A stretch of 64,000 bases of DNA, taken from Hymenoscyphus infarciens (taxonomy: Eukaryota > Ascomycota > Leotiomycetes > Helotiales > Helotiaceae). The notes under the pieces were generated by a model. It saw only the letters and a list, made by a program, of their open reading frames with translations, was not told the DNA's origin and ran no database searches. The stretch lies in assembly GCA_001414345.1 (NCBI GenBank), contig LLCB01000074.1:124001-188000 (forward strand). The letters are read 5' to 3'. Numbering within the stretch: the first letter of the stretch is position 1; every line of letters begins with the position of its first letter. This document shows positions 42,401-53,399 of this stretch, piece after piece. The translations under genes were made by a program, and so were the position numbers.

Positions 42401-43160
42401 AAATAGATTTAAATATAGCTATAAGCTTAAGTATATAGAGGTCGCGGCTAGAAGTCTTATAACGCTAAGATATAGCTTTGTAACAGCATGCCGTCATCCT
42501 AGATAGCTAGGAGTATCTGCTATATATAAGGTTTCAGTAGTTGTTATCTTATATTATCTATTTTAGAAAGGTTACGTAGGCGACGTATAACGTTAGTCGG
42601 TTTCGGACCTTTTAGTCCGAACCTCTTATATATAGTAGCCTACTTCTAGTTTTTCCTTTTCTTCCGTATTAGAGCCTAGTATCTACTCACGTTATTCAGT
42701 CTCGAACGCACTTCTATATACCTCTTCTTCTATAGTATATATTTCATACTATTATAAGCTTAAGCTATAGCTAGAGAGAGTATAAAGAGTTCGCGAGATT
42801 ATATCGCTCTCTTTTTTTTTTTACTTTTTATCTCTTTTTTTACTTCTTTAAGCTTACTTCTTTTATTCTAATATTCTAATCTTAATACTATTAAGTAGGC
42901 CTAGTTTTAGATAAAAAGTTAGACTACTAAGAATAGATATACTTCTAAGGTAAAAGACTTAGAGAAAGACTAGATAGAATACTAGGATTAGCTTTCTTAA
43001 AGCAAGATATAAGAGTGAATAGAGTGTATTTTAGAGTATATAAAAAGAATAATAGAATATAGAGATAGGAACGAGTATAAGGAGAGCCTAGGAAGAGATA
43101 AGGCTAAGAGAAAGAGAAATCTAATACGAGTATAATTATAAATATAAGTTTAAAATAGCT

Positions 43161-44005
43161 TTATTTTCCACCTCTTTTCAGCGACCTCTGTAACTTGGCG
43201 TCATACCCTGGCTGGCTTGGCGTTGCAAGACTTCTAGCCGAGAGTTTAATCTAAATATAGAAGACGCCTAGAAATCCAAACTGCCGAACTTTGTTTTAGA
43301 CAACAAGAGAAGGAAAATCAAGCTGGTCATCCGATTCTAAAAATCTCCATGCTCTAAATTAAGCGGGGATGTCTAGATGTGGACGCAGAATTCCCCTTTT
43401 GGAATCACATCATCGCAAGGACCATGAATCTAAAATCTAAAGATAGAAATCGAGAATTCTCTCGTTCGTGGTATCGCAAAGACTATTTTGCAGTACTCAA
43501 AGAACTAGAACTCATAATTTTGGAGGGCTCATCTTCCAGAATTACAAAGTAATATCAATAAAGTGAAGAACTGGAACCTAAGACAACCCAACCAAATATA
43601 GATATGCAATCTTACCCATTATTTGATCGACTCTCGATCAAGGAAAGTTTGAAACGCCATGACGATGTAACACTGTCTTCGACTGCGTATGGCTGTGTGT
43701 TTCGCATTGGTTTAGAGTTCTCGCGGCCTCAACATCAAAATCACAAAAAGCTCACGAGGAACAATACGCAAAAAGAATACGTAAGAAAGGCAGGAAACAT
43801 TGCATAAAACATTTTGCCGTCCAAGCCGCAGTGCCACGTATCCCGTGGGGCAGGCAGAGCAAGGTATCAATTCCAGCTCAATGATGGTATCGACTCAAAT
43901 CCAAAATAAGTGTCTTTGTTCGTCTCATGTTCTTCTTTTGGCTCGTTATACACTGATTTACAAGTTGGACATCAAAATATTCTTACACCATGTTAGATGG
44001 TCTTC
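43161..44005. other. Intergenic, no gene recognised
   Basis: Normal composition between repeat DNA and the 3' end of the lysyl-tRNA synthetase gene. Only short frames. Confidence 0.5.
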
Positions 44006-45809
44006 TCACCTAGTTCTTGGAGCAGGATTGACCAAATTGACGACATTTCTCAAACTCCCAAATGGCAAGACATCACTGATTCGACCGGCCCCAGCAAAGA
44101 GCATCACCAGTCGATCGATACCACAGCCCCAGCCACCCGTGGGAGGCAATCCGTACTCCAATGCACCAATGTAGCTCTCATCAACGGTAGCTACGTTCTC
44201 ATCACTTCGGAATGCCGCCTGCTGAACAAACTTTTCTCGTTGCTCAAGTGGAGAATTCTCCTCCTCGTACATGTTTGCGATCTCCTTCTTCTGTATATAA
44301 AACTCGGCTCGAGCAGAAACCAACTGTTTAGTAGAAGGGTCGATGTATGACTTTGCTAATGGTGCCATACAAGCAGGGTGGTTTGTAACAAAGGTAGGCT
44401 CATCACACAGAGGTTCGATACATACAGTGGCCAACCTGTCAAGGAGACGAGGGAGGTCTGGTGCTGATGGAATTGATACCGAGTTCTTCTTCAAAATAGA
44501 TATGAGTTCTTCAGTGGCAGTCTCAGAAAGAAGATCTGGCAGTTTCACTCCCAAGTACTTCTCGATTGCAGGGACGAACTCAAGGCGCTGGAAGGGTGAT
44601 CTAAGAAGACCTTCAGAAACTTTCGGGATTGCCTCGAATTGTTTCTTAGGTGATGCGTGCAGCTCATTGACAAGTTGTCCGATACCAACCACCATGCCCT
44701 CAGTCATGTTGATCAAATCGTCTAGATTTGCAAAAGACTTGTAAAACTCGCATGTGGTGTATTCGGGATTATGAGTTGCATCCAGACCTTCATTTCGGAA
44801 GACTGGCCCAATCTCAAAGACGCTTCCCATTCCTCCAACAACTAGACGTTTCAGCCATATCTCTGGAGCAATTCGGAGAGCCAACGGCTTTTCGGGAAAT
44901 TCCGTCGCATTCGTTGTGAATGGCTTTGCGATAGCACCACCGGCATCACCTGCAACTATAGGTGTCTGCACTTCCAAGAAATCATCCTTCAATAAGAATG
45001 TTCTTATGTATTGAATGATATGTGAACGAAGTCGTAAGGTTTGTAACACTCTTGGGTTGACAAGCATGTCTACATGCCGATTTCGAACTCGTGATTCACG
45101 GTCTGTAAGCTCCTTGGGATGGATACTTAATGACGGTGACAAAATGGTTGGTACGGCTGTCCCAAACACTGATAGTTGTCCCGAGTTCGTACGGTGTGGG
45201 TGGCCAGATAAGGCTGTCATAATGTTAGAAAGAAATATTTATTGCATAAGACAGGCTACTTACCGATGATATCACCTCGCCGGATAACGGAAAACACTCT
45301 GTTGAAGTCCTTCAAGGGTATTGAGGAGCCAGAATGAATTGCTTTACCCTCAAAGACACCTTGTATGGAATGGCCATCTGCTTCAACATCCAAGAAGAAC
45401 AACTGACCACCGGCTTTGCGGACAGAGACTACACGGCCTGGAATCTCGTGAGTACGTGTGACCACGGGACCAGGACCATATATCATTCCATACCCCGTAC
45501 GACGACAGTTTCTTGATCTCGCTTTTCTCCGGGTGTCAGGTCGGCGTAGCGTTGCAGATATTTTGCGGCGGAGATGGCATTGCTATCACTCTGAATTCGT
45601 GGCCATTTCAGGGCTTCCGCACCCTCCAATTTGCTACACCTGTCGGCATTTGCTGCTGTAGAATGACAGCGGTTGAGGTATCGAGGGTTTGATCCTACGA
45701 TTGCCGCGGTAAGAAGAGAGTTGTTTGGCGTGGAGTGAGGGTTTCTCACGGAGAAAAGACTCCTAGAAATACATGGCCTCAGAGAGCGGAGGGAAGAGGC
45801 GCCGCGCAT
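44006..45809 (-). CDS. MSK1: Mitochondrial lysyl-tRNA synthetase (class II)
   Basis: Three exons (45809-45494, 45437-45264, 45213-44006) keep phase and give 565 residues. The start MRGASSLRSLRPCISRSLFS is Arg/Ser-rich without acids, a mitochondrial presequence; an in-frame upstream ATG at 45896 would lengthen it by 29 residues. VVVRGRVVSVRKAGGQLFFL and GDIIALSGHPHRTNSGQLSV form the OB-fold anticodon-binding domain. FEIGPVFRNEGLDATHNPEY is class II motif 2 and GWGCGIDRLVMLFAG is motif 3. It charges mitochondrial tRNA-Lys. Because the cytosolic enzyme is a separate gene in fungi, and because of the presequence, the mitochondrial form is favoured. It is divergent from TIM10 over 465 bp, so promoters are probably shared between two mitochondrial genes. 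Confidence 0.92.
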
Positions 45810-46274
45810 TCTGTAATGAATCTCCAAATTAGCCAACAGTCCATACTCCAAGTGCGCACAATTGGTAGGTTCAGAATTAGGGGAATTATCAGACAACGGA
45901 TCGATGTGAGATCAACCACCCGGAGGTGTCAGTCGCAACGGTTCTAATGTTAAATTGAAATCATCATAACATTCCAGAAAGAGATATAAGAGATTTTTTG
46001 AATACTTACAGTGCGATTTGCGGCCTTCATTCGTGGTTTGGTGTCAATTCGAGGAAGAAGAAATGGGAGAAGATATTTTGAAGTCAAAGACCGAGAAGAA
46101 ATAATCAGGCACGGACCACGTCAAAATGCGCTAGTGATGTTGGAGCTCGAGAAATCGAAGTTGCCGACTCGCTCCATATTCCAAAATCTTGATATCAACA
46201 CATCACGATTTACGAACCTCCATCAAATCTCTCCTCGATTCTCTCTCGTCAATAAACCCCCCAAAATCGCAATC
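45810..46274. other. Shared promoter region of MSK1 and TIM10
   Basis: 465 bp between two divergent starts, both for mitochondrial proteins. The leaders of both genes are here, and no discrete operator could be identified. Confidence 0.5.
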
Positions 46275-46627
46275 ATGTCATCAATGTTTGGATTCGGACG
46301 ACCGCAGCCATCATCTGCTGAGAAGATCGCAGCAGCAGAGCAAGAAATGGACCTTGTCACAGACATGTTCAACAAGTTAGCTATACTCTCCTACAATTGA
46401 ATTCTTCTATCTCTAACATTATCTGCAGACTCCAACAAGCCTGCATGAAGAAATGCGTACCAAGAGACTACCGCGAGGGCGAGCTCCACAAGGGGGAAGG
46501 TGTCTGCATCGACCGATGCGCCTCCAAATTCTTCGACGTTCAGATGAAGATCTCAGAGTTATTACAAGCCGAGGCACAAGCAAAGGGAGGAGCTACCGGT
46601 GGCGGCTTCGGTCTTGGTGGGTTGTAA
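46275..46627 (+). CDS. TIM10: Mitochondrial intermembrane-space chaperone Tim10
   Basis: Two exons (46275-46375 and 46429-46627; donor GTTAGC, acceptor CTGCAG) give 99 residues. The twin CX3C signature is complete: CMKKC (39-43) and CIDRC (60-64), separated by 16 residues, with flanking helices [16 protein letters not shown] and [15 protein letters not shown]. Small Tim proteins form hexamers (Tim9-Tim10) that carry hydrophobic precursors to the TIM22 complex or SAM. The segment [20 protein letters not shown] is typical of Tim10 rather than Tim8, Tim9 or Tim13. The Gly-rich tail ([12 protein letters not shown]) is a common fungal extension. Confidence 0.93.
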
Positions 46628-47136
46628 TTGGTGGATATGTGGTTTCAACGGGGAAAACTTCTCGACTTGTATTATTGCGGCTGGATGAGGACTACAACGG
46701 GGTATTGCAGCCTTTGGCTCGGAGGTCATAAAGCTGGGGTATCATATGTCACAACATGTTTTGGAGGTTTGGTAATGAGCGTGCATATCATAGCAGCTGT
46801 ATATTAGGCGATGACGGGAAGAACGCATGGCGTTCAAAATACACTCTGAAATGATGCGAGCATTCGGTATTGTTGGGCATATTTGTTTATACTGTGGTGT
46901 TGGCAGATTCGTTCTTGATATGTCATCCACTAGTGTGGATGGGGTGGCCTCAAATCCATCTTTCCTCCTCACGCTTACTGTTCAGGGTTGAGGTAGTATT
47001 TTGGACCTTTAAACAAAGATTCAGTTTCCCTTACTGACATGGGTGGCCGAAGTTGCAAGGGCCCTCAAGTATATAGAGAACTACCTCCAGCCCAGGTATA
47101 CTTTCAAGTCATCCATTTTCCAAAACGACATTAAAA
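46628..47136. other. Intergenic, no gene recognised
   Basis: TIM10 3' flank and promoter of the following small gene. Nothing coding seen. Confidence 0.5.
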
Positions 47137-47568
47137 ATGCGTCCTCTCACCCGTCGCCTCCCACAACGATTGGTAACTTCTGTTGTCCGGACACACTCTT
47201 ATTGTTCATTCATTCGATCATCGCAATTCCAGATCCAATCCTCAGATGTCACAGCGCGACATCCTCACACTTTTCTTACCAAGTGCTCAAACAAAAAGTT
47301 CCTTTCCACAATCACTGGACAATATCCGCAAACCCAACAACCAGAAGTACGCGAATGGGATCCAGAAGAGCGCGGGTCTTGGGCAAAAGACATAGGCGAC
47401 TACACAGGTCTAGATTGCACAGTTGGAACCATAACATATCGTTGCTGCTATCCAATTCCCAACTACAGCGAAGATCGATGGGCAAAATTCAAAATTGCCT
47501 TTTTTCCAAAGAATTGGCTCTCAGGCAGTGGGAGCATGAAGCCACAGAGTATTCGGAGACGGGTCTGA
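47137..47568 (+). CDS. Hypothetical, probably mitochondrial small protein, 3' frame uncertain
   Basis: 143 residues from the ATG at 47137. The N-terminus MRPLTRRLPQRLVTSVVRTH is a good mitochondrial presequence (Arg-rich, no acids). The body contains REWDPEERGSWAKDIGDYTG and CYPIPNYSEDRWAKFKIA. After a run of six T (47500-47505) the current frame reads FFPKNWLSGSGSMKPQSIRR. The neighbouring frame instead reads SKELALRQWEHEATEYSETG and ends at a TGA at 47574, which looks more natural after DRWAKFK. A one- or two-base change in the T run, real or a sequencing error, may have altered the C-terminus. Family not recognised. Confidence 0.45.
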   Translation: MRPLTRRLPQRLVTSVVRTHSYCSFIRSSQFQIQSSDVTARHPHTFLTKCSNKKFLSTITGQYPQTQQPEVREWDPEERGSWAKDIGDYTGLDCTVGTITYRCCYPIPNYSEDRWAKFKIAFFPKNWLSGSGSMKPQSIRRRV

Positions 47569-47595
47569 AGCAGTGATGCATACGGATTTGTACTC

Positions 47596-48451
47596 TCAAG
47601 AACTTAGATTTGTCCAGAAGCCTGAACAGTCGGGCTGAACCCATGAATTCAAGGCGTTGAGTTGAGGTAGGGTGATCCTGTAAAACTCACTAAAATCCTC
47701 ACGTCTGTGCCCTCTGTAAATGATGTTAGCTATATGCAAAACTTCCAAAATTAAGTTATTGGTACATACACCGTGCATCACCACCAAAGATAAGCCCATG
47801 AGCGTTGCAGTTAGATATCGTTCCAGCAGGTGCATTGGTGGCAGTCTTTTGTGTAAACGGATTCTGGACAGTTGTTGCCAAAGATACGGTACCCAAAGAC
47901 GTCAGGAAATCGAACATTCAGAAATCCAACCCTGGGGAAGCAAGCTACGTACTTGTTGGAGGAGAGTCTTTTGTAACACAATACTTGTATCCAGCAGCAA
48001 GTGAACAAGTAGGTTTGTCCTGAGCTGCAAGGGAAGGATTCCACAAAAGTAGGTCGGACAATTTACTCTCATTCGTCCCAGCAACCCAACTACAGGAATG
48101 CCATTTGGCGTCCATATCGAGCAAAATTGCATCAGTACTATTAAGCGAAAAATACCTTTGAAATTCGTAACAAGTTGCCAATGTGCCGGTTGCCAAGGGA
48201 AGATATACCGAAAGGGTCCTAGTTCCATCAACTGTCGCACTTAGACTCCAGTATTCGGCTGTAGGGTACGAATCCATAGCTGAGAAGCATGTTATTGGAG
48301 CTCCTGCGTTGAGGCATGGATCTTCAAGTGTGATTATCGCTTCATGGTCAGGTGCATCAGTTCGTTAACTCTGGGTTTTGACTACCCGCGAGACTAGTAA
48401 AATGATAAGAAGTGGATAGATAGCGGCTGAACCCTCCTTTATCGAGAACAT
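47596..48451 (-). pseudogene. LysM-domain secreted protein gene with premature stop
   Basis: The ATG at 48451 starts a signal-peptide-like stretch (AAIYPLLIILLVSRVV) that runs into an in-frame TAA at 48367-48365 (codon 29). The same frame then continues for over 130 codons. It includes an extracellular Cys-rich module and a LysM-like segment with CSWVAGTNESKLSDLLLWNP and CSLAAGYKYCV. After probable introns near 47.97 and 47.77 kb a second LysM-like part is seen: APAGTISNCNAHGLIFGGD, and later FYRITLPQLNALNSW with QPDCSGFWTN, stopping at 47596. LysM proteins bind chitin or N-acetylglucosamine oligomers at the wall. No donor/acceptor pair removes the TAA without creating another stop. The first linker intron also does not join cleanly, so further damage is likely. 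Confidence 0.65.
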
Positions 48452-51285
48452 TGTTGACAGAAGAGAGTATCGAGTGTGTAATAAGTTTATAGAAGAGGAA
48501 AAGTGTCCGGGTTTTGGCAAGGGAAGTTCAAAAAGGGGTGAGATCTTATCACCTTGCTTAGAAAGACAGTCATACCATGTTGAGGGCGCAATGTTGATGA
48601 TGGTATGGTGCCCATAACGGGTATGTGCTTTTGGTTACAACGCGGGATAGAGGCTACATGGGCCTGGAAGGGAAAAAATGGGCGATAAAATGAGATATGA
48701 GAAAAAGCTTATCTCTAGTGACATGTACCGATAGTGTTGGTACATTGTAACATAATTTATCTGAAACCTAACATGTTAGAAGTCTAAGCGACAGCACGTC
48801 AAAGAGTACCGCAAAAACAAATAAACTCGTGACTACCTGTGAATAACCGCTTCCTTGTAAGTAAACTACTAACAAAACTTCTCTCAAAAGCTCGAAAGCA
48901 TAGCTATTTATAGGTTATCTAGGAATAGCACGAATTCAGAGAGGTAGGGCACCTCACGGGTAGCCAAGAATTATGCTGAACGACGACTACAAAAGAGTAT
49001 AACAATTCGTGGGTTACCTAAGGTAGGAAGCTCACTGGTTTGATATTTGTGGTTATGTGTGGGTAACCCACGGATAGCTCGGTTTTTCATGGCTATCTGT
49101 AGGTAACCTACCAATAGCACTAGTCTCGAAAACTCGAAAGCATATCTATTTGTGGGTAACCCAGGAATAGCATGAATTAGACAGGTACTTCTATTCATGG
49201 CCTGGTAAACATAGATAACCTCTCAACAGAATTAATTGAGAGCAAAGGATTCAATGAAACAAATACTTAGCACCTACGCCCAGGTGCCTGGATTATAAGC
49301 GAGTCGTATAGAATACTTCAAGGTAAAGTCTGGTCTTCCATCACAGATACTCAGTTCAAGGGAGTGGGAAGCACCATGGAACAACAATAACTCGCCAACT
49401 CAAACTCAAATTGAAAAACTTCAACTGCACTTGATTTAAGTGTACGCATGTTTTATGTAACCTCGCCTTTTGTGGCCCCCAAACTCATGTCGAGTAAGCC
49501 GCTAGTAACCCACCCGTAACCCATCAGTAAGCTAAGAGTAAGCTACATGAAATTTGGGGGCCAAAAAGGGACTCGCGAGTAAGCCACGAGTATTGGGAGC
49601 CAAAAAAGAGTTGCAGTAAGCCGAAGATTTATCAAGTAAACCAAAAGTAACCCACTAGTAAGCTGACAGTTCGTGAGTAAGCCATCAACCTAAACGAACT
49701 CGACATTCCAATCTTTCTTTCAACCCGGGTTAAAGCCAAATTTGAGATGGGTCATCTCAATTGATAGCAGCCAAACCATGACCAGAATTATAAGATTTCA
49801 TAATGAATCAAGCAATTGTCTCTCTGAAAACTTCTTTGGAGAATCAGGAAAAGGCTACGCTCTCATATTCTCAAGGAAAACGGGCCTTTATTGTGTGAAA
49901 TCAAAACCTCTTCTCTTTTCAGGGGCGGGGAAGGTAGAAAGACGAATAAGAGATGAATGCCTCTTAGAAGAATACCTGACAACTTCATAAAGCAGGTAAG
50001 AAGACCCCTTTGCTGCTGAATAATACTTCACATGGGAAAAGCTCGATGGTTTCGAAAGTGAATTTTCTCAACCCTAGGGATTTTGAAAGCTCCTTTATGG
50101 TAGGCAATTAATCCAAAAGATGAGGGCAAATATTCAGAATCCAGGAAAGACGCCGAAAGTGTTCTCCAGACAGAGTCAAGATTGGTAAAATGAGCGACTT
50201 TAGGGAGGAGTCTTCCTCCCAACGAACAGGAGGCTATTGACCAAGTTCGAACGGTGCTTGACTTTGGGGCTATGGACTCGTTTAGGTGAAGTGGCAGAAG
50301 AAATTGATAGAAAGTAAAGTAGTCTGTTAACCACTGGCGAGTCGTTCTTGAATCTTTCTCAAATAAGGTGACTTACACTTCCAAGTCATTCTCAAAACCA
50401 ACAGTCAAAGCTAGTCTGTATTTGAAAATGGAAAACAATCCTGGACATCCATTTAAAAATCCCCAATGGGGAAATAACCATCTCACACCTCACACTCTAC
50501 ACACCAAAACCTCTCAAGTTAGACTTTACGACCGATCAGAGCGCAAAAACGAAAGGCGTGACCAAGGTATCTCTAGTGTGTAGCTTTCAAAAAGACTATT
50601 TCTACAGTAGAAAATACGCAGTCCCGACCTCGCTAAACGTAGCTTGACGAGAGTCAATGTACTCAGAAACAACGACCAAGTGACTATAAATTTCCATCAG
50701 CAGTTTGCACTATACCATACCGCACAGTGTCATTATCCACTACAGCCCATACTTGGGGAGGTAGACACTCAACACACAGAAAGACCACGCAGTTGGTGAA
50801 ATTTTCGTAATGATATCCGTGTAAACTTTTACTATAGTACTTCCAACGAGTCGCCGATTCCCCCTCCTCCAAAACTAGAGGGAGAAGCCTATTTTACCGT
50901 CAAATTATCTTCTACTGTCGAAACTTCCCTGAAAATATGAGTTGAATAGGTTACAACCATTCAGCTTGCCTTTATCAAATTATCAAATATCTTTAACGTG
51001 GCACTAGATAAAGTGGATAGCTAGAATAATCTGCAATACAATCATCTTCCCCACTCCCAACAGAATCTAATTCCTTGTCATACTTGTTTTTGCGCTTGCC
51101 CATGGTAAGAGCTAAGAGAAGTTGGGCTTTCACTTTAAAGAGAATTACCAACCCTAGGAATTATAAGGACTGGAATTTTGTTAAGTGACATCACTTTCGA
51201 AATCCAAGCTCCATTTCTCAAGCCTTAAACCAGCTCTCGCTTCTCTTCAAACACAATGTTATATAAGAAACCATCAGCTCATAAC
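48452..51285. other. Intergenic with short degenerate repeats
   Basis: About 2.8 kb without a convincing gene. It contains the palindrome-centred repeat cluster at 48890-49190 and a stretch at about 49490-49690 dense in GTAAGCC/GTAACCCA words. Scattered frames of 60-80 codons were not supported. Confidence 0.5.
48890..49190. repeat. Degenerate repeat cluster centred on TGGGTAACCCA palindromes
   Basis: Four to five imperfect copies of TGTRGGTAACCYA, usually followed by a few bases and AATAGCA (near 48908, 49006, 49057, 49097 and 49151). The flanks also repeat: CTCGAAAGCATA followed by CTATTT occurs near 48891 and 49131. Confidence 0.6.
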
Positions 51286-51840
51286 CTACTCTTCCTTTCC
51301 TTCTCGCTTATGCCAGATCCCCGGCGCATCCCTCTCCATCGTCCTCTCCAACTTCACCCCCCTCTTCTCCAAAAAAGTATCCACCCTCTCCTTTATATCC
51401 CTTCCTTTATACACTTCGTATAACACTCTACTCTCAAGCTCAACAGCCGCCTCGGGACTCACACCCCCACTAACCATCATATCCCTCCTCAACGCCCAAC
51501 TAACACTACTACAATTCCCCACCACACTCCGCCATCTCAATCGCCCTCTCCAACACCTTTTCCTCCTCTACAACCTCTGAAAACGGTCCTTCCATCAGTG
51601 GATGTGTGGCAAGAGACACCGCCCCAGTAGTAACAACATGCATCATCGCCCACTCAACCCCATCAACCCGAAGCACCCCCCCTCCACACCCCTCCCTCAT
51701 CTCGTAAAAAACAAACCCAATCTTCGCCTCCTCACCTACCAACCCTTACCGCCACACCAAGCGCCATAGTAAACCCACACCAATAAATCGCATGGCCAGG
51801 CCATTAATCACCCCAACAACAAACAGGCTTGTTTATTACC
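51286..51840 (-). pseudogene. Enoyl-CoA hydratase/isomerase pseudogene
   Basis: Three or four frame segments on the minus strand together follow the crotonase fold. GVINGLAM and TMALGVAVRV come first. VGEEAKIGFVF then HVVTTGAVSLATHPLMEGPF and EEEKVLERAIEMAE lie in another frame. SVSWALRRDMMVSGGVSPEA and KERVDTFLEKRG lie in a third, ending at 51286. At the last junction a single extra T (near 51525) explains the shift. The pattern resembles the fungal enoyl-CoA hydratase group with SFLEKRPP-type tails, probably peroxisomal or mitochondrial beta-oxidation-related. Composition is normal, so decay is by indels and not by RIP. The N-terminal third could not be found. Confidence 0.6.
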
Positions 51841-52295
51841 TCACAAACACACCAATGTTACCTACCATTCCACCTCCGTCTTTATTTTCTTCTTCTTTCT
51901 ATATACCCATCCATCTCCTTTCCTTACTCTCGCCTGATACCACAGCACGACCACCCCCAAATCCGACGCCTAGCTCCTAGGCACCGACATAGAAACCACA
52001 ACCGTGTCCAGTAACGAGGAGACATTTCACGCGGATACAATTCACGAGGATACATTTCACCCTTAGGTCATCCCGCCCTATGACCTCGAAAAGCGGTTAG
52101 GTAGTTATCAGGGAATGTCCATCATGAGTGTCCGTCCGTCTGTAAAAGCAAGCATTTTTTTTTTGTTCCCGTCGGGAAAGAGTGCGTTGGATGGATATAG
52201 GTGATTGGTGATTTGGTGTGGGTGGGTTCCTCCTCAAGCTTCAGGTAGGTGGAACATGATCGAGTTTTGAATTGGGGGAGGGAGTGGGAGAGGGT
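51841..52295. other. Intergenic, no gene recognised
   Basis: Might include the unrecognisable 5' part of the decayed hydratase gene. No open frame of interest. Confidence 0.4.
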
Positions 52296-52550
52296 GGTGT
52301 CGAGTAAGTGAGGTGTCGAGTAAGTGAGGTGTCGAGTAAGTGAGGTGTCGAGTAAGTGAGGTGTCGAGTAAGTGAGGTGTCGAGTAAGTCAGGTGTCGAG
52401 TGAGTAAGGTGTCGAGTGAGTGAAGGTGAGTGAGTGAAGGTGAGTGAGTGAAGGTGAGTGAGTGAAGGTGAGTGAGTGAAGGTGAGTGAGTGAAGGTGAG
52501 TGAGTGAAGGTGAGTGAGTGAAGGTGAGTGAGTGAAGGTGAGTGAGTAAG
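52296..52550. repeat. Two adjacent GTGAG-rich minisatellites
   Basis: First array: about six copies of a 16-bp unit GTGTCGAGTAAGTGAG (about 52297-52420). Second array: about nine near-perfect copies of a 14-bp unit GAAGGTGAGTGAGT (about 52420-52548). Partial copies of the first unit recur after the second array (52561-52600). Confidence 0.9.
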
Positions 52551-53399
52551 TAAGAGAAAGTGAGGTGTCGAGTGAGTAAGGTGTCGAGTGAGTGAGAGTA
52601 AGTAAGAGGTAGAGAGGACTTAAGTTATAAAGGACGAGATAATGAAGGGGGGTGCGGCGGAATTAGTCTTGTAAGAAAGTGAGTGAGTTCAGAAGGAGAT
52701 AGATATATAAGAGAGAGAGAAACACTTTCTAGGTGAGCTCATGAAACGAACGATATGCCGTCTAGGCAGGAGTGAGTAAGTGAGTGAGGGGGTATCAAGA
52801 TTTTGATATTCTCATCCGCCATCAGATGTAAGTAAGTCTATGTCACCCCGGCTTCTCCTGCCGACTACGCATCCCCACAAGGTTTTCACAAGGTTCCCCA
52901 AGATTTTTAACTTCGCTTTGAAATAGCAAATGCTAATTGCCTTTCTTGGCATCTTCGGTTTTCAAATAGACCTCATAAAGTAGAAGAAAGGCTCGAAGAA
53001 AATTCACATGAACCTTCACTTTACGTAGAAATCAGTTAATAAAGAAATGGTGTTTTTATTGCAAAGTAATTAGGTCAAAAAAAAAAAGAGAAAAGTCGCT
53101 CAATTCGTAATAGAGATCACATATCTGGATGCTCAGGCCCCCCTCCTATCCAAATGTGGATAGTTGTAAGGAGGCACCTCCAAATAAAAAACTCCATCGG
53201 ACAATCAATCTCCTAACGCCCCGGGTATGAAAAACCTGCCAGCCTTGATATGCCACACTGGCCAAGACATATGATTTGAGAAAAGGGGAAAAAGAAAATA
53301 GAAAAAAGTAGTCGTCTGGACCACTAGTATATATCACAACGCTACAGCTTTGTCCCATCCAAATACACCCTTGACCCATGTCCCAACGCATAAACACAC
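52551..53399. other. Intergenic, no gene recognised
   Basis: Residual GTGAG-type repeats at the left, including a GA run near 52706-52722, and the 3' flank of the UPF0658 gene at the right. Confidence 0.5.

Larger units (their letters stand above)
39930..43160. repeat. RIP-degraded repeat block with large inverted repeat
   Basis: About 3.2 kb of extremely AT-rich, TA-dominated sequence without open frames. Less degraded islands occur around 41330-41470 and 42430-42720. Two long arms, about 40900-41515 and 41795-42400, are inverted copies of one another. The block begins shortly after the B3/B4 remnant and ends sharply near 43160. Confidence 0.8.

Noticed and set aside
39930..43160. Centromere-like or telomeric DNA
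   Set aside because: AT-rich, but only about 3 kb, containing a discrete inverted repeat and normal genes on both sides; RIP-mutated transposon remains explain it better.
44343..44744. Plus-strand frame of 133 codons
   Set aside because: Antisense to the lysyl-tRNA synthetase catalytic domain and without its own domain content.
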